DNA from: Heliopora coerulea
Taxonomy: Eukaryota; Cnidaria; Anthozoa; Scleralcyonacea; Helioporidae
DNA: 64,000 bases
Assembly (NCBI GenBank): GCA_030142905.1
Contig: JASJOG010000058.1
Span: 806,001-870,000 of the forward strand
Reading direction: 5' to 3'
Shown: piece by piece, positions 13,901-25,900 of the stretch
How the letters are laid out: every line of letters starts with the position of its first letter
Position numbering within the stretch: the stretch's first letter is position 1
Made by a program: the position numbers and the translations under genes
The notes under the pieces: model-generated
What the model saw: the letters and a program-made list of their open reading frames with translations, nothing else
The model's database searches: none
What the model was told of the DNA's origin: nothing

Positions 13901-16900
13901 AACTAAAACTGTTGTTCGACGGCACGATCCCAAGGAGTCGAAAATTAATATACACGGCCTAAAAGATAACAAAACCAAGAGACAAGCAACACTTTTGACT
14001 ATACACGAGAGCTGATAAATAGCGGGTTTGAGGATGGGCTTTGTCAATTGGGCCGGAGATAGCCTCGTTCAAGATCGGCAAATTAACCAATAAACTGCAG
14101 ATAGTAATGGCTTTGAGATGATAGATGAACGACCGTCAAGCTCTATCCTCAGCAAAACGATTTCTGAGTCCCAGACGGGGACCGAACCCGGAACTTTCTG
14201 ATGACTGATGAGAAGTTCTAACCATTGAGCTACCAAGACTCAGATGGTGAGCTAAGGTGCAAGTTCGTCATATGTGCGACCTAAGCGAAAGTCACTATAT
14301 GTTAATAATGTTATTGATGAAATTTATGGCTCTGTGTCACTGTCCACCTTAACGTAGGATTGGTTTACATTGTCTCTTACACAACACCAGATTACCATTT
14401 GTTTTCCTTTATGTACTATCTGTTTGCTAGAGGAATGACGGTACTAGGCAGCTGCGTAAATACCACAGTGTATCGTTTTACACGCTTTTACACTCCTTTG
14501 AGTTCACTTCCAAAGGGTGTGGACGCTGAAACACATTTTAGTAGCCTCGTTTCACAACACAGAAATGTGCGGAAGAGATTACCGCTGACATTTTAGAAAG
14601 GTCGGAACCAAGGCTAGAACTAACCCTAATCCTAACCCTAATCCTAACCCTAATCCTAACCCTAATCCTAACCCTAATCCTAACCCTAATCCTAACCCCA
14701 ATCCTAACCCTAATCCTAACCCCAATCCTAACCCTAATCCTAACCCTAATCCTAACCCCAATCCTAACCCTAATCCTAACCCTAATCCTAACCCTAATCC
14801 TAAACCATCCTAACCCTGATCCTAATTCGTAATCCTCCTTGTTAGGTATGCCTTCTGGCCACGACCCTTGTGCTACGTACGGGAGGTATATAAGTGGGTC
14901 TGCACGGCTCGGCTCACTGCCTCCCTTCCTCCCTTTCTCTCAGAATCTGTTCACTCCTACTGGATGGCAGTTTGTGAGGTTAGTATGATTCACCTTGATT
15001 TTAACGGAACTTTTTCCACGGACTTTTTCCTTTTTTTCTTCCTCCTCGTGCTTGTCTTGCTGAGTGGCGTGTCAAATATGTCCTGCTCACTGTCACTAAT
15101 TCTAAAGTCGTCTTTGTTTTCATCGCTTTCCGACATCAGACTGTCACTTGATTTCTATATCGAAACCAAAACAACTATTCAACCTTAATCCTCCGACCAA
15201 ACGAGGATGAAAGACGATAACGAAGATTAAAGATGATACGAGGATAATGCGAGGTACATGAAAGGTGATGAGAACGCATAGGTAATGACGAGAGCACACG
15301 ACAGGACATGATATGAGATGAGAGTACTTGAGAGGCGATGACAGTTGGCACCAAACCAGACCAACTATCGTCAACTCTCATCGTCTCTCATTCTCAATTA
15401 ATCAAGTCAATCAAGAGAAAAGCATTTTCAAACGTTGTCGCCGAGGGGCAGATTAGAAGTATAAGTGGATTTTCTCATAAAGAATGTCAAAGATTCAAGC
15501 ATGACTAGAATTTTGTGTCACGAGAAATACCGTTCATTAGTAACAAAAATGTCTGATACAAACCTCAAGCACTTTCGGGGAGGTCAACTCATCCCGCGAT
15601 TCTTCCTCTTCATCAATTTCGACGTACTGTTCCGCCACTAAAGCTGGATAGCAAACTATACACAGATACCAGTGCGCACTAAAATGAAGGAGAAAAGGTT
15701 AGTTGTTTACAGGGGGAAACAGCAAACACAAAAGGAAAATAACATTTTGTAGGGGGAAATTAGCGTATAAACAAAAAAAGAAAACGCACTTTTATCAGGA
15801 AAAATACTTGTTGAAAAAAACGAACCAGAGATTAACCCTTTAGCGCCAAGAGTTACACAACTGCACGGTTTAACATACACAAATTAGATGCACGAACAAA
15901 TTTCAATAGATTTTTAAAAAAATGTTGAATTAACTGAATAATTAAAAATTTGGTTAGAAAAATCTGGAATCTAAAACGTTCAATTGAAACTATAGCGTTT
16001 AAAATTAAAAAAAAAAAAAAAAAAAAAGCTTTTGTCAGAGCCTTCGAGGTTACTCGAGATTTCGGTTAAAGAGTCTTCTTCGGCCTTTGTGAGTGAAGTG
16101 CTTTACTCCATTGGTTTACAACCTTTCTTGCTCGGCTCTCCGTCTGTGAACGACAGACGAACCATTCCTCCCCTCCCCCGGCCCCCAGTGTCCATCGGTT
16201 CTTGCACAGAAGAGGATGCTTTCTCATCTTGCTTAATGTAACCAAAATATCCGAGAATGTCTGTAAACACTACCTCACACGGTCGATGGCTGCTTACCGT
16301 TCATTGATGGGGAAGATTAAGAAATCTTTCGAAAAAATATCGACGTTTTTTGTCCAAGTTTTCACTAAACTGTGCATGCGTTCAGGCGTCCTGAAACAAA
16401 AGCATAAACGAATTAAGCAAGGCGAAGATTTAAAAAGAAAGGGGAAAAGAACCAAAATAGGAATAACGTTTATACACACTGAACAACAACCAATAACATT
16501 TTAAAAACCTCGACTCCTTGTCAATGCTATGTCGGCTCTTCTGGGTGAGTCGCTTGTAAAAAAAAGAGCTGAAAATGTGCGTCCTTCCTTTGTCCGTATC
16601 AGAAAGTACTTCCTCTGTTAAGTATCTGTGAAAAACAAAAGTAACACAATGCGTTGTTTTGTCAACGATATAAAAATTGGATATTACGTAGACAGTGTTA
16701 AATAACGTATAAGTTCAAAGGTTGGTAACTGCCGGCACTGGTCGCAAGGAATTCTAAAGTTTCGAGCAAAGATCCTTCGTCAGAGAGTGAAACGTGTTCT
16801 GAAACAGGAATAGCACCTTGATTGGTTTTATATGAAAAGAAGTCATGTGACAAAAAGTTAACCTATGAAATGTGAGAAACAAAAACAAACAAATCAACAA

Positions 16901-19900
16901 CTAGGAAACAACAAGGAAGTCATTTACTATTTAGTTGGCTTATTTGTTTCGTTCTTACTTCCCTTTTCTTCTCTTCCTCCCTTCTTCTTTACTCCCTTCA
17001 CTTCTCTTCCTCCCTCTCCTTCCCTCCACATCTCCTCCCCACCCCCTCACATTCCTCCCCCTTCCTCCTGCTCTCCACAGTCGCCTAATTGGCTTTCTGA
17101 TCTTCCATACTTAACTCCTTCTTAATAAATAAGGATATTGCTCAATTTAAAAATAAGCGAAGTGTGTTTACCTATACTGGACCTATCAGCTCATTAAGCT
17201 GTTCTCCCTAGAGGTCCAGTAAGGGCCACCTCTCATGGGTCCAGTGTTACTACAGGAGGAAACCAGAGAACCCGGAGAAAACCTGTGGTGCTTGGTAGAG
17301 AAAAACTGGACAGCACTCTTCTCATAAGTGACCAAGGTAACTTAAATCAGATAACTGCTTGAAGCTGGAATTGAGCCCTAGTGTCAGTGGTGAGAGACAC
17401 GTGCACTACAACTGAACCACAAGTACCGCTGCTTTCATCTGTTATGAACACAATATGCCGATCAGGCTGCACACTTACTTCATGAAAAAATCGATAATAA
17501 CATCATTCAAATAGGTATCAGGCTGTAAACATTCCACATCTTCGGTGGTTACGGTAATTCCTCCATGTTTACACTCAGCTGGGTACACTAGAAGTCTAGA
17601 ATGATACCAACAAAAGTGCAGATAAAGTCCTAGAAAACTTAACATGGTAGGACAAGGGTGGCATGGTGGGACAAGGGTGGCACCGTAGAGGGGCAGATGG
17701 GGCTACAGCCCCCGTCGGAGAATTGTCACTGATGATTACACATTTACATTTTGTACGAACAATGAGTACTTGTTACTGATTTAGCAGAGAAAGATAACGG
17801 ATTCTCTTCTACATGTCATAGACCTAAAAATAAATCCTCTTTCTAGTCTGTTATTTCCATTATTTCTTGCCAAAAATAACATGAAATTTTCGACCTGCAA
17901 ATCAAGAAGTTATCCACGGGGCCTAGTCCCGGATCCTGTGCTTCAATCCAATGTCGGGCCGGGACCTTAGCCTTCTGAGTAGGGGAATTCCTGGCACCAC
18001 TCCTGTGGTAGGAATAGCCATGACGGTGACAGCACGAAAACAAACACCATCAATGACCACAACAATAACGACGACATTTGCAACAACAACTTAAACAACA
18101 ACAGCGACGATGACAACAGCAGCAACAACAACAACAACAACATCATTACTTTTCCTACCAACGCCACAGTTTCTACTCTTTTCTTACTGGTCACTGGCCT
18201 TAGATTGGGGCTTTGCCCTGTTGCCAGTGGCCACAATGTGTTTTAATTTTTATCTTTCTATTGTTTATAGACGTTTTTATACAGCACACTGGAAATTTAC
18301 TGAAATTAGTTTAACCCGCTTCTGTTTTAACTCTCCTCTTGAGAAACGTAATTACACAAATTCCTACCAAAGGCCACTATTTCAACCTTAGCCTAATCTG
18401 TTTCTGTCGAAAATGACTTACTTTTCGGGATGTTTCTTGGGTATATTTGGTTTGGGCACATCTTTAGAACGCGTAGAGTAAGATTTTCGAGGGGAAGAAG
18501 TGATTAAGAAGGTGGTGTCAGAGGTAGCGGAGGATGATGGCGAGGTAGATCGAACTGCTGCTACAGATGAATCCGTCTTTGAGCAATTATTAGACGATGG
18601 AAGTATTCTTTCAACTTCGACTTTACCCTCTTGTGGACTAAATGAAAAAACCCGAAAATGTTGAATACCGTATTTCCTCTATTTAGCCCCCCCCCTAAAG
18701 GCTTATTTGTTCTCAATGTTTCTGCAATCCAGGCTTATTAAAAAGGGGGCAATAACAAATTTTTATGTTCTTTAGAAATGTATAGTCATATATATAATAT
18801 ATTAATTCATGCTAAAATAAACTTACTACGCTGACTCTTAAATTTACCGACTTCCAATTAAAAAAACGTGTTGGTGGTTTAGTGCTTATTTCCATGTTGA
18901 AATATATCTGCGTTTTAATGAATAAACTACCCACATCGAGGGTGAGGGTTTGGTAGAGGCTTGGGGCTTGTTTCCTTTCCTTGCTTCTGAACCGGGAACT
19001 TATTAGAAGAGAAGATAGGGGAAATAAGGTACCACACGGGACACGTAGAGTGTCCTTGGTTTTTTCTAACTAACACCAAAACAGAGTTTCATGACTCTTG
19101 ACACGACTGAGATTCAGCGATGACCTAACAATCTATTTACGCTCCATTGCGTAATGGAAAAAGATTGGAATTTTTAATTTGTCAAATAAACGATTGCTGA
19201 AATATATCATTCACAATAAAGTTACAGACAAGAAACAGAAAAGTTTTTTTCAAATTGCTGAATGGAAATTCGAAGTTCACATCTCCACCACTGAGGTTAT
19301 GGTAACGGTTGCGGAATTGAATCGGCGTAAATATTAATGTAAATTATTGCTGGGTATTATTTAAAAAAAAGACCCAAAAAAACCCAAAAAACAAAACATA
19401 ACTTGTATAAAAATACAATACTGCGCAGACAGTGTTAAATAAAGTAAAAAGTTAAAAGGTTGATATCTGCCATAACTGATCTCAAAGAATTTCAACGTTT
19501 CGAGCAAAGGTCCTCCGTCAGAGAAAGAAACGGTCTCAAAGAATTCCAACGTTTTAAGCGAAGGTCCTTCGTCAAAGAAAGTAACGTTTCTTTCTCTGAT
19601 GAAGGCCCTTTGCTTGAAACGTCATAAGTCGTCGTAGTTTCTTCTCAGGAAGGTGGTTTCTATTTATTTAGAAGATCTAAACAATTGCCTTTCATCAATA
19701 CGTACGTTATTGTGGCCCAAACATTACCGGCCAACCGCTCAACGACCTAAAAATTTAAAAACTAAAGTTACTAGACAAAAACAGAAACCTACAGTAAACA
19801 CTCACGCATGTGCAATAAAGCTAAGGCAACGCGAATTTTTTTCCGTACGATCCTTCCAAACGAAAAAGTAACTACTAGTAAACTTCACATGACGTAAATA

Positions 19901-22900
19901 GCCTCATGATGTAAATAAGCTTCTGAAAGAGAAAATCTACGAACTATGGCAGCGATTCACGTGTCTGTTGCCAGCGAAGAACAGGTTTAGGATAATTACG
20001 CTTTACATACCAGCTCATTAAGGTCTGAAAGGAGTGTTCTAGTCAACTTTTCACGAAGTATAAGAAGAATCTGCCTTTCCTCGTACACTAAAAAGAATTA
20101 AAAAACTCATTAAGAATTCATGTGGAAAAATCAAAGAAAAATCATAAGCGTGTCGCGTCTTTACATGGGATAAAACAGGTGTACTTTTCTTCTCCAATCT
20201 TCTCGGCTAAGAAAACATTACTTTTCAAACTTTCTTCGTGAATTATCGTATTAAGAGGTTTGTTTTTTCAAGCCGTACTCGCAGTATGTGCTTTATAGCA
20301 ACACTCCTGCTCTGTTTTTAAATATTACAAGAACTACATGAAGAAAAAAACCTTCGCAAGGTTACCTTCTTAGGGGCTGGTTACATGGGAAAATTTCAGC
20401 CCGGCAGATCGGGTTGAAAAAAGTCCCGATTACATGAGATATTTTGGCCCGGGCTGAAATTGAAATCGGAAGTAAACCCAGGTAGGAATTTGTAGGTAGC
20501 CTGTGTTGTTTTGGCAATTTACATCTCACGTACGTCAATTGTCTTTTCAGCTCGGGCTGAAATTTTTTTCGTGGGATTACATGGGATTTTTCAGCCCGGG
20601 TAGCTCAAACCGGGCGGAAACTTCATGTAAACGCGAGCTCCAATTTCTATGTATTTTATCGGAAGGTCGGGCTGGAATTCTTCATGGAATGAACCCTTTA
20701 AATTGTTAAGGTACAACTCTTCTTAAAACGGTACGGCACACACGTGGGAGATGCTATTGACGGCTTTTCTATCCTACTAACTACGAACCAAACGACCGCA
20801 CTTTGAAATTTAACATCTAGGCTTCAAGTCAGTGCTCACATTTTGCCGATGTTTGGTGTTCTGATGGCGATAAGTATTGAACTGATCAGATCATCAGCTG
20901 ATCTCTGCTCACCTGGGCTTCCTGGATCAATGAACGTCCCAAACTGTCGATATCTTTCATTGATTTTTCTGGCCCAGCCAGGAGTTGGTACAATCAGGAC
21001 GACGGCTGGATCGGACTCGTTACTAATCTGTGAAATAAAAATTAAAGCTAAGTAATGTAAAGGGCTGTTTACACGAGCGATTTTGCGCCTTGCGATTGAC
21101 ATCTTGGAGTATGTGTTTGATCGACGAGAGCGTCGAGGACAAACTACAGGGAATCATAAACGGATACCTTACTGCGTAGACTGTGATGGGTTTATTACAT
21201 ACACCAGGATGACAATCGCAACATGCAAAAGAGCACTTGTAAAGGGCCTTTAAAGACGCCTCTATATACTTTTATAAAATAGAAAAAAAAAAAACAGACG
21301 TCTCTCCATCGCTGAGACAAAACTAATGTTTTTGCTCCAATTTCTTGCTTCGCTTTACAAACAAATAGTCCGAAAACTTACTTTAAATGAAGCCAAATCT
21401 CTTCCTTCTATTTTCAATACAAGATTCGTTTCCTCTAATAAAATAGAGACAGGAGTAAGTTATACGGCACAGTTTATGGCAAACTTCGTGTAAATTTATC
21501 GACAGCTAAGCTTTCGTACCCCTGACTTGAGCCTTCACAAGCGCATCGAAACATAAATGGCTAGCAGCAGTCTAACATAAAGCTTAGCTGTATGTAAATC
21601 TACATGGTATTTACCATGAGTTGTTCCATATTTTCACCTCGATAAAAACTTTCAATAAATTTAGGGTGAGTTATTCACAACATCAGACTTCACAACTGAT
21701 GGCGTACCTACCGTGAGTAACTGAAATACAAATTTTTTCTGCTGTCACCTAGAAAAACAAGAACAACTTTAATAGCCTCTCCTATAGGCCCGACTCTCAT
21801 ACTCTTTACCATTGAAAACACGGTCTACCTCAACAGGTTTGTCAACTGTGACATGCAGCCGACCCACGGATATCTGTTCAGCAATAAGCAGCGAATTCAA
21901 TGCATCTCGTCGAAACAAATCTTCCTCTTCTTTTGTTCCATCTTTCTGTCTTTTCCTGACTCTTTTTGGTGGTTTTGTATCAGAAAGGCTAAAATCCATT
22001 GCGGAGTTCTCATTCACTGTCGTTGTCTGTCCTAAGTGTTCTGCTGGTGCCTGGTGTTCTTCATTACATTGGTCTAATTGTGCTGGTTCATCCTGTCGCA
22101 GTGAAAGTGAGTAAGGACTGATTATTTCAATGATATTACACCGTTTGCTGTACATTATCAGAAAATGTACTATCACTAACGTCAACCTCAAACTCATCAG
22201 CGCAAAAACATTCATTTTATTCAATCGACATTTATTAGCGTAGATACGCAACCAACTCTCTCAAAGAGCATTCTATAGCGCCAACAGACGATCGTTAACA
22301 CCATTCTACTATACATTAGGGATAATAAAAATTCAATTAGGAAAAATATTTCTTGAAAAAAACAAAAGTACTTCATATAATTCTATACCGGTGGTACTGG
22401 GGGTACAACTATTAAAATATAAGGAGCTTGGGTGCATTAGAGAGGGTCGAGGGGGCGCCTGCGATAAAATTTGCTTCGGGTCAGTTACCACCTAGGTACA
22501 GCTCTGCATAAATTACCTACCATTTCTTGTTCTTTAAAATCATAGTCAGAGTAGTCGGTTGAAACTTTGTCCACCTGGGGAGGAAGTGTGACTTCTTCTT
22601 CAGGAGCTTGAAGCTTACGTGATGTTTTCTCTAAGATGTGTAGACAAAGAAAAATGAATTTAAAATATACCACGATTATTTTTCGGATGTAATTATTTTT
22701 CAAATCGGTCATATTCAAGGAAGTAAACTTCAGCAATTAGTAAGGTCGAGTAATCCCAGAGAAACAATTTTCTGTACAAAAAGTATCATCTTACCCTCTG
22801 CGTCGTCCTCATCGCTTGAAATATGAACAAGTTCTAAAAATCAAACAATAAAAACAAATACAAACAGAAACTCAGAGACTCTGATTACGAGATATGAATG

Positions 22901-25900
22901 TAATCTGTATCGCTGTGCGTTGCAAAAATTTTTGGAGTAAATTAAGACATTTGTATGTAAGATATATCTTAATATATCTAAGGCAAGGTGAAGTGAGGTG
23001 AAGAAGAGCAGAGCAGAGCAGAGTGCAGTGAAGAACAGCTTGAAGTTCATCCTACCAGGTTTGTTGATCGTCTCATCGTTTTTTCTTTTTCTTCCTTTTG
23101 TTTCTTCGGATGCTAATAGACAAAAGGAAATAAGTTGTTATGAAATTGAATAAACTTAGACTTAGACGTGTCTTCTAGGCCAAAAAGAAATAAAAAAAAC
23201 CAACGTAACGTAATGTAACAAACAAAACGTAACATCACGAAACGTAACATCACGAAATGTAACATCACGAAACGTAACATCACGAAACGTAACATCACGA
23301 ATGGAAAAATAACGTAATAAAGCGTGATGTCATATCACAAGACGAGACATGTCCTGAACTAAACCAACACCAATCATAACAGAAGATGCTATTGACAAAT
23401 TCAAATTATTGTCCAACGAACTTCAGCTACAATCTCGCGACTGGTGTTGTGGTGATAAACAAATAAAAGATAAACTTAAATGTAAGCTATCATTTCGTTA
23501 AACATAACTTGAACAGAAAGAAATATGACATTTTACATAATGGCAGCCCAGTTGAAATCAATTTGAAATTGGGCATATTTGTCAGCCATGAGGGCAAGGC
23601 GAGAACCCTTATATGAATATCATGAATGCAATATAACTGTACCAGGAATGTTATTCTCTAGCTGTTTTTTTCCTGGCCTCGAACCCTGAAAATAAAAACC
23701 ATTGCTTTGGGTTAAATGCACACATGCCTAAAAACACACCAATCAACTTCAGTTCTTAAAAGAGCTCATGTTCCTATCTTCCTACCGACCTTTTCACCCA
23801 CCTAATGCCCTCCTCCATTCCCACCTACTTCCCTCTCCCCCTTCTGTAAACCTTACTGCCTTCCTTCCTTCCCAACTACTTCACCTCACATCAAGCTACA
23901 TATTAGGCTACTCAGTTACCCACTGACTTACCTACTTACCTAGGCAGCCATTATTCCACCCACCCACCAAACTATCCATAACCCTACCTATCCTTTCTCC
24001 AACAAAGAACTGTTTACCTTTCCACCTACCCACCTACCTATCCTCTGACCTACAAACCCTCCCATCATACTGCCCTGCCCTCCCTCCATTCCTACCCAAC
24101 CACTAAATCTCTAACCAAGCCACTCATCTATCTACCCACTTACCTACCCACCTACATTCATAAGAACATTCATATGTACCCACCCACCTATTTACCAGAT
24201 ACCCATCCACCCACATAATTCCCATAGGTGGTAAAAAAGCAGAGTGCTGAGTCAGGAGGTGAAACTTAGAAGAGAATGATATGTGAAATTTCAAGAGGTC
24301 TTTTGTCAAAATAAAATGTTTCGTTCAAGGGTCCTAACTCAAAATGTTAGTGTCATTTTCTTGTACATTTCTGCAGTTCCCTCAACCCTTTGGCTTTTCA
24401 AACACATTTTCCACAAATGCACCTGGCTGCCCACCTGACCTGCAAACCAACTGATCCATCCTTGTACAAGAACCTGTGTATCTTCCCACCAACCTTTCTT
24501 TATGCATCTACCTACCTACCTTCTCAGCCTGTTCATCTGTACCACAGGCATCCAACAACTAACCTATCTAAATTAAAGATTTTGTTTGATAAAGTAAAAT
24601 ATTATGGACTTTAACTCTTACATTTCTTATTTGATTTCTCTTCTTGGTGTTTATTTGTGAGCTTGGGCACCTTCCTAATGACAGAAAGGACAAGCACAAT
24701 TATAAAAACCTTATGGACACCATGGAATTTTTATAACTTAAAAACCAATTGCTGATAAGGCTAAAGTAAGAGATGAAGTGGGAAATAGAGAGTTTAATCA
24801 CAATATACATATACCTGAATAAGTTTTTATATTTTTATTTTTATTCGGTATAGAGGAATAAAAACAACCAGGAGTGAAGAAACTTGTCTTTGAGTCTGCA
24901 TTTGCATTCACTTTTCCACACTTAACACATCCAGCTTTGTCTAAGGCACCACCACACAGAGGGCAAAAGATTTCATCTTGTGAAACATGTTCTGGTATAC
25001 TTCCAGTTGAAGACTTTGTGGAGGGTATTTCTCTGAAGTCCTCATCTTCAGTATTGAGGCTTTCTTCAGACTGTTCTGATATGCATTTTTGGGTCAGGCT
25101 GACAGTCATTTCCTCCACATTCACTTGAAGTCTCAATTGTTTTTCTTTATGAGCTCTTGGAAATCGATGAGGTGTTATTTGATGATTGCCACTGGAGATA
25201 GGTTTGTCTACATGGATAGAAAAAATAGGAGAGAACAAACATTCACCGTGAATATGGTTACAGATAGTTTCAGGATGTTTCCCAAGGATATTTTCCAAGT
25301 TTACATAAAGAAACCCAGCAAGAATCTAAGGACAATCCATAGCCAACCTGAGTTGGCTTAACTTGCCTGCAATAACAAACCACCATGGTTCATGTATACA
25401 AGAAAAGTGAAGAAAAGAATGCATTGCAACCTTACCATGGTTGAATGTGACCAAGACTCATGTAGAGGGCTTTCTAGACCACTATCTGCCACTTACAAAA
25501 ACTTTGGTGTGGTAACAGGAGTGGTTGTTAAAACTCACATACCACTGTATGCTATTTGACTTGGGAGTGAAGAAACACAACAGGTTTTAACACAGAACTA
25601 AGCAGGAATTTTTGGCCTGGCTCTCATTCTTACCAAGGTCATGTGAATTGGGTTCATAGCAGCTGTCATTATTAATGGTTCTTGACTGGTTGTTTCTTGG
25701 AGAACTTCTGACTGGTCTTGTTGGAGAAGAAGTGTGATTCCAATCACGCTGCAGCTTAACTGGATCAGGAGATTTAGCATTTTTTAAAGTTCTTTTAGGC
25801 CTGCCTTGCAGACTGTGTTGAAACTTAAGCTCAGTGTGATTCTTTCTGTTGTACAAACTTCCATTCTTTTTATTAAGCCACATTCCTGAGTTGGTAGTAA

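Noticed and set aside
14160..14245. Functional tRNA gene on the minus strand
   Set aside because: A and B boxes are good but the anticodon arm is poor and it sits in an intron among repeats. A SINE head or pseudogene is more likely.
14579..14761. Poly Gly-Leu open frame on the minus strand
   Set aside because: It is the translation of the telomere-like array, not a gene.
23113..23298. MLRFVMLRFV repeat frame on the minus strand
   Set aside because: It comes from the five-copy 15-bp minisatellite in an intron.
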